Positions 58,914-64,000 of a stretch of DNA of 64,000 nt are shown one piece after another. The stretch lies in NCBI GenBank assembly GCA_027943335.1, contig BSBK01002802.1, positions 1,135,501 to 1,199,500 of the forward strand, written 5' to 3'. The stretch is from Chamaecyparis obtusa. Taxonomy: Eukaryota > Streptophyta > Pinopsida > Cupressales > Cupressaceae. The position numbers and the translations under genes are program-made. A model generated the notes under the pieces. The model was not told the DNA's origin and ran no database searches. It was given only the letters and a program-made list of their open reading frames with translations. Every line of letters begins with the position of its first letter. Position 1 is the first letter of the stretch.

Positions 58914-60144
58914 ACTCACACTTAATTTCATTATTTGAAAAAAATACATTTACAAAACAAATAATAAGAATAGGAATTATCCAAGGTTGAGACACCTTAT
59001 TCCTAACATAAACTCTAATCAAAGTGAATGTCTTCACCAAATAAAAGTCACCCAAATTATTGTCTTGAGGCCACTTATCTACATACTCACAAGGCCTTAA
59101 AAGTCTTAGCACCTTGACAGATAATCTAGTAATATTAACCCCAAGAAAATTAAGAATAGGATTAACAATCCAATTTTGAAAACCACAAAATTCATTCTCA
59201 TTTGAGGTATAATTCCAGACCCTAATCCACAACTGCAGAGGATTTGGTTGGCCATTCATGATTGTTTTGGGTCTCAACATTTGTACATCAAAACTATCAA
59301 AATTATAGAACAAGATCATATGCATCAACATGGAATAATGCATAAAATGGGGCTGCTTGTTATCTTTTATACTCATTAGACCCTCATGCATCCAGTCAAT
59401 CACATATTGAATGTAGTTATAATTAGTATTGACATGGGAGTTATGGATATCAAGGATAATCATTAGTAGGTCAGCAGACATCCTCTCAGTATCTCCATCT
59501 ATTCCTAATACCCTCCATAACCCATATGCCACATATCTCATGTAGAAATGCAGGTCCTTAAACTCATAAGGTGCATTCATGCAACTGGGTAAAGGGGCTA
59601 TATATTTCCCCATTTTTTGCATGAAATTAGGGACTAGGGTTTTCACCAAATTGACCTATTTCTTATTTCTTTCCTTCTCCTTACCCAAGTCAATCCTTGT
59701 AGATGAAGAAAAGTAAGTTCTGAAGGCCTTCATAAGGGAACCTTTATCTAGGGTCACTAGGGAAGACTGATCACTCTTTCTGATAGTTTTAGATATTGGA
59801 TCATATTTCCTAGCAAACTCTATCAGTAAATAAACATCCAAGAATACATATGGGACAATTAACTTTCCCAAACCTAACTTTTAAGCATTGTAGAGCGGGA
59901 TTTGCTTAACTCTGTTATTATAAAAGAAATTAAAAAGATGATATCCTGAACAAGTAAGGGTAACTAGGTCTCTACAATTTTCTAAGTAGCCAGAAAAAGT
60001 CTCATCACTAACATTTTTATTCTGAGTTGACCCAAGCAGAAATGTGATGAATTATTTTGAGAAATTGTGTTTTGCCTTAAGTTCTTCACTTGAATCTTTG
60101 ATCTCTCCACTGGACGAGGCCTTTCTGGACTCTGGTTGACTCAT

Positions 60145-61651
60145 TTTGATGCTTCTGCTTATCCTCTTCTATGAATTATGTTCTTGTTATCCACTCTTTG
60201 AAAATGCTCTATTTCTTATCACAACTCATTGAAATTATGATAAGTGGAAAGATAGCAACGTCGTGTCTTTATAACATTTAACAATGAATGCAACTAGCTT
60301 GTTGAGATCACATAAAATCTTTCTTTAATCACTTCATCATTCACTTTGCATGTATTCAATTTCAAATCTGAGCTAGCCATGGTGTGTGAAGTTGACATGC
60401 ACATTCAATTTCTAAAAAGAAGGAAGAAAAAACCATCATTACATCTTTTTTCTTTAAAAGCCTCAAAGTTTGTCAAAAAACCCTAGATGTAAACTGATTG
60501 GCTACTACTCATTCTCTTTTTTCAACCTCAACAGAGTAATTTAACATGTCAGGATCTCCTATTTTCCTTGTCACTATAAGACTTTAACCGCTCATCTTCT
60601 GGAGATCACGTGATAACCAGTCTTTCTCATAATCTCAGAAATTTGGGCTTGACCATGGTTTCATCTCGAGATTTAGTGACCAAGACAAATCTCATAATAT
60701 CTAAATGTTATCTCTAACCATAGTTTCATCTTGAGATTGGGAGATAAAGTCCACCTCTGGGTCGCTGGATGTTTAACTTAACACAGACAAGTTCTTGAGA
60801 TCAATGAAAGCCTTTGATCTTTACCATCATCTATGGTTGTCGCCTAATCTTCAAATATTTTAAGAGTTAACCATGACTTCACGAGATTGGGAGATAACTT
60901 CTTTTCTATTTCTTAACCTTTGTCGTTTGATCTCCAAATCTTTAATGACTTAACCGCTATTTCATGAGATTGGGAGATAACCGCTTCACTAGATTGCTGA
61001 ACATTTAGACTTCACCGTTGAACTTCAAGAGACTTAGAGAAAGCCTTTTCGCTAGGTCACTGAATAATCAATACTAACCACTAACCTTTATGAGATTGGG
61101 AGATAGAAAATCAACCGTCAAGTCTTTAATTTGTCGCCCAATCTCTAGATTTCTCATACTTAACGACCAACTTTACGAGACTTGGAGATACAAAGGAAAA
61201 TAACAAGCACATGTAGAAAAGGGAACTTAAGTGACATGAAAAGGTAACGTGGAAACATAAGAATCAAGGCACTACTTGGAAAATATCAAAGATAAAAACC
61301 CTACCAAAGACAAACAAGACCTAGGGTTTAGGGTTCCAGACATTTTCAAAGTAGAATTGCTCTGAGACACAAACATTCTTAGAAATTTTGTAGGAACATT
61401 GAAACTATTAGATGTAGAGGCAAAATTTATTTGACACCAAGAACCAACTTTAACACTTCTCAGAAAATATAAAATATGATCCAACAGTGGCTCTATCTAA
61501 GGATGCTTGAAATCAAATTCATAGCAAGGATCCAGGATCTATGGGAGGCAGACCACAACCACACTAACCTACTACAGAAAACAAACACACAACATGAAGC
61601 AAACACACCTATACATATATTACAAAACTACTATGCATGGAACAGTTGGGT
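60145..61651 (-). other. Spacer between pol and the 3' ORF with recurring GAGATTGGGAGATA
   Basis: No supported gene. The exact 14-mer GAGATTGGGAGATA occurs at 60733, 60883, 60966 and 61092. Diverged copies lie near 61030 and 61172, and inverted relatives such as GATCTCCAAATC and CCCAATCTCTAG lie between them. Spacing is irregular (150, 83 and 126 bp). Confidence 0.75.
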
Positions 61652-62698
61652 TCAATTGAAGAAAAAATTCAAAAATTTTCCATGCACTGGCAATTCATGT
61701 TCTTCATCATCCATATTTTTTAGAAAATAGGAATATTTTCCATGGATCTGATGAATAACATAAGGGCCCAACCTTAGGGACTCAAATTTATTATGTTTTC
61801 CCTTATCTTTGGCCCTGGGATTGCATTGAAGAACCGGGTCACTAGGTTGGAACTTTCTGAGGCTTGCTCTTTTGTCAAAGAGATACTTCATTTGTTGCTA
61901 CAATTTGACATTCTCCTTTTGAATCTCTCTTCTTACTTCATCCAATTCTACCAATTGAACCATTCTATCCTGCATAGGTTTAGAGACTTCTAAACTTCTT
62001 CTTGGATGAATTTATAGACTGGCAACAAATTTGTTCACAGGAAACCTAGAATGGATACCATACACTAGTTCAAATGGGGAATTTCCAGTAGCCCTTTTCA
62101 CAGTAATTCTGTCTGCCCACAATGCAAGCTTCAGTTTTGTATGTCGAGCACTCTTGTTATTTTCTAGGGTTTTCTTAAGAATCTGCAAAATGCTTTTATT
62201 GCTGGATTCTGCTTGTCCATTTTCCTATGGGTGATATGGGGATGAGTATGACACAAAAATACCCATTTCACAGCATAAATTAAAAAACTCCCCTAATCTG
62301 AAGCACATGTCATTTTCCATTAATATTTTTATAGGAACACCAAACCTAGTAACTACATTGTTCATCAGAAAGTCAATTACCACTATGATTGTGGCTTTTT
62401 TAGTTAGTATTGCCTCGATCCATTTGGTAAAGTAGTCTGTAGAAACCAATATCCAACTATGTCCCCCACTTAATTTTCTGCAAATTCCCCAATGAAGTCT
62501 ATTCCCCACATAGAAAAAGGTGCTTCTGCCACTACAGGGTTCAGTAATAGTGCACCTAAAAAATTTAACTTTTTGGCATGATTCACATCTTTTGACAAAA
62601 GAGTGGGTGTCCTTAAACAGATAGGGCCAATAATAACCAGCCCTCAAAAATTTTATGGGCTGTTGCTCTAACTGAATAGTGTCCTCCACATAGTCCAA
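61652..62698 (-). pseudogene. Integrase of the outer element
   Basis: The zinc finger end is KRCESCQKVK (near 62580). The core has STDYFTKWIEA (near 62420), then a degraded second-Asp block reading MENDMCF, and YSSPYHP followed by a stop and the expected NGQAE-type continuation. The C-terminal frame 61891-61652 carries KYLFDKRASLRKFQPSDPV, the GPY/F-like LRLGPYVIHQIHGKYSYFL and HGKFLNFFF. At least one stop and one frameshift break it. Confidence 0.85.
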
Positions 62699-62969
62699 AA
62701 TGGATTTCTTTTAAAAACTTTTTAGACTACTTGTTGTCTAAACATAAGAGCACTACTCCATCTTTGTCTTTACAATACACATCACCTTGCAACAATACAC
62801 ACCTCTGAGCTTGCAATCTTAGATTCCTCTTCTAATTATCACTCAGGCCTTATGGGCAACTTGCATTTTTAAGAAAATGCACAATATTGGTGTACCATGG
62901 ATGCATTTCAATGCTTGTAACCATTCCTTCATGGGTGGTGACATTATTCACCTAGACTAAGTCCAAATT

Positions 62970-63526
62970 TTATTTTGTTATCAATTTGGCTAACCCAAAA
63001 CCTCTTACCAGCTTAGTAATGTGAAGTTCTAGGTCAAACTCTTGAATTATGTTAATCCACTTACATCTCTTTCCTGTGACTTTACCTTGAACCAAGATGT
63101 CTTTTACTGCAGCATGAGGAACATATGCATTGACCTTAGCACATACCAGATAAGGTTTGAATGCTTTGACTTCTTTCACCAATGTATAAGCCTGATTTTC
63201 CATTAGCTCATTATTTAATTCAACTGATTGCAGTGACTTACTAAAAAAACTATGCGGTGTTCAAACCCTTCCTCATCTTTCTACAACAAGACTGTTGCAA
63301 TGGTGTGAAAAGATACAAATGAAAATAGAGAGAAAGGTTTGGTATAATCAGAACAGGATCCTCTTGAATTTATTTTTTAGTTCTCTCAAAAGCTTTCTAT
63401 GCCTCCTGATTCCAATCAAAATTTGCATCTTTTTTTAATAATTTGACTATTGGCTTGATCATATTTGCAAAGCTAGCTATAAATCTTCTGACAAAGTTAA
63501 TTTGTCCAAGGAATGATTGCACACCC
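62970..63526 (-). pseudogene. RNase H region of the outer element
   Basis: The open part is 63203-62970, with TLVKEVKAFKPYL, YVPHAAVKDIL and CKWINIIQEFDLELH. These align in order with the RNase H end of Ty3 polymerases, where a TDHAALK-type block is usual. Here it reads VPHAAVK, so the catalytic Asp appears lost. The stretch 63204-63526 holds the rest in broken frames. Confidence 0.75.
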
Positions 63527-64000
63527 TTAAGGTTTAGGAGTAGGGACCTTTTGAATAGCCTCAACTCTTTCTGGATCTATCCTTACTCCCTCCTTAGACA
63601 CTATATGCCCTAAGATCTTTCCCTCTGTAACATCAAATTGGCATTTTTTAGGAGTCAATGATATGCCATATTCCAATGCTTTAACCATGACCTTTTCCAA
63701 ATGACTGCAATGATCTTCAAATTTTTTTGAATAGGTAGTCAAATCATCTTGGTAAACTATAATGAGAATATTTATGAGGTCCTTAAAAGCCACATCCATT
63801 GCCCTTTGAAATGTAGCTCCAACATTCTTTAAGCCAAAAGGCATACAAACATACACATAGGTTCCCCGTGGGGTAGTAAATGCTATTTTAAATTGTTTAG
63901 ATTCCTTGACTAACACTTGGTTATACCTGGAGAACCCATCCATCATTGATAATAAATCACATCTAGTCACCTTATGCAACATAGCTTCCATGTTAGGAAA
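63527..64000 (-). pseudogene. Reverse transcriptase of the outer element, cut by the window edge
   Basis: The open frame of 154 codons carries LLSMMDGFSRYNQVLV (near 63940), YVCMPFGLKNVGATFQRAM (near 63830), the catalytic VYQDDLTTYSKKF (near 63740) and KILGHIVSKEGVRIDP (near 63600). The last two blocks match non-chromoviral Ty3 RTs. This stretch has no internal stop but is partial. The N-terminal part of RT and everything upstream lie beyond position 64000. Confidence 0.9.

Larger units (their letters stand above)
55884..60144 (-). pseudogene. Long 3' ORF of unknown function, after pol
   Basis: Coding sequence starts at an ATG at 60144 (MSQPESRKASSS) and runs leftward in pieces to about 55884. 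Readable parts include GKLIVPYVFLDVYLLIEFAR (59810-59870), YMRYVAYGLWRVLGIDGDTE (near 59540), an acidic Ser/Glu stretch (SSSEYEEDGEG, near 57570) and MYIDERELYQEELLSDEDF. The end is helical and charged (57296-56730 and 56534-55926). Stops are few per kilobase. A 747 bp insert splits it at 58167-58913. Total coding is about 3.5 kb, over 1100 codons. It sits where env-like genes lie, but I see no signal peptide, fusion peptide or clear membrane anchor. No family recognised. Confidence 0.6.
43350..64000 (-). mobile_element. Non-chromoviral Ty3/gypsy element with a long 3' ORF, cut at the window edge
   Basis: On the minus strand, RT, RNase H and integrase (64000-61652) are followed by a repeat-bearing spacer, a long ORF of unknown function (60144-55884) and a 3' LTR. 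The LTR is split by the element at 43682-55072. The 5' LTR and gag lie beyond the window. The RT catalytic motif is YQDD. The extra ORF after pol is the place of env-like genes in Athila/Tat relatives; lineage is inference. Confidence 0.75.

Overview
The window looks like plant nuclear DNA, most likely from a large, repeat-rich genome such as a conifer's. I infer this from the gag/pol families, the AT-rich spacers and the nested retrotransposons. I found no host protein gene, tRNA or rRNA that I can support. Nearly everything recognisable is LTR retrotransposon or LINE, and every reading frame assigned to a known family is broken. Target-site duplications (TSDs) read directly from the sequence let most of the nesting be resolved.

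Layout. (1) 1-3871 and 16973-20680 are flanking DNA without clear genes, apart from a possible decayed copia gag near 19.1-19.6 kb. (2) 3877-16967 (+) is a structurally complete 13.1 kb Ty3/gypsy chromovirus (TSD TAGAC) with a 4.25 kb 5' LTR. Its gag is split by an 854 bp solo LTR (TSD ATATG). (3) 20686-35124 (-) is a Ty1/copia element (TSD ATGCC). Its right LTR was hit three times: by a solo LTR with a GA microsatellite, by a 936 bp solo LTR carrying a 33 bp internal inverted repeat (TSD ATAGG), and by a 5.4 kb LTR element with gag and protease but no reverse transcriptase (TSD CTCCC). (4) 35288-36253 is another solo LTR (TSD GAAAG). (5) About 39.8-43.1 kb (-) is a decayed L1-like LINE whose ORF2 contains an array of about 280 bp units and a second duplication. 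(6) 43350 to the window end (-) is a non-chromoviral Ty3 element, cut off at the right edge, with a long extra ORF region downstream of pol. That ORF is interrupted by a 747 bp LTR-like insert, and the element's 3' LTR is split by (7) 43682-55072 (-), an 11.4 kb Tat/Ogre-like element (TSD AAATC). Element 7 keeps an integrase C-terminus and an unfamiliar 611-codon open frame, but shows no reverse transcriptase.

The most interesting signal is in element 7. Six copies of a short sense-strand motif occur in two clusters of three: TGGTGAAAA or a close variant, a small stem-loop, then GGYRCC or a close variant. Stem base pairs change in compensating ways between copies, and several loops fit the GNRA tetraloop pattern. 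This suggests a selected RNA structure in the retrotransposon transcript. Other points of note: in-frame stops are mostly TAG and fit CAG-to-TAG decay, as expected where CHG cytosines are methylated; two unrelated elements carry DSV where the protease DSG motif is expected; and the pol-to-ORF3 spacer of element 6 repeats the motif GAGATTGGGAGATA.
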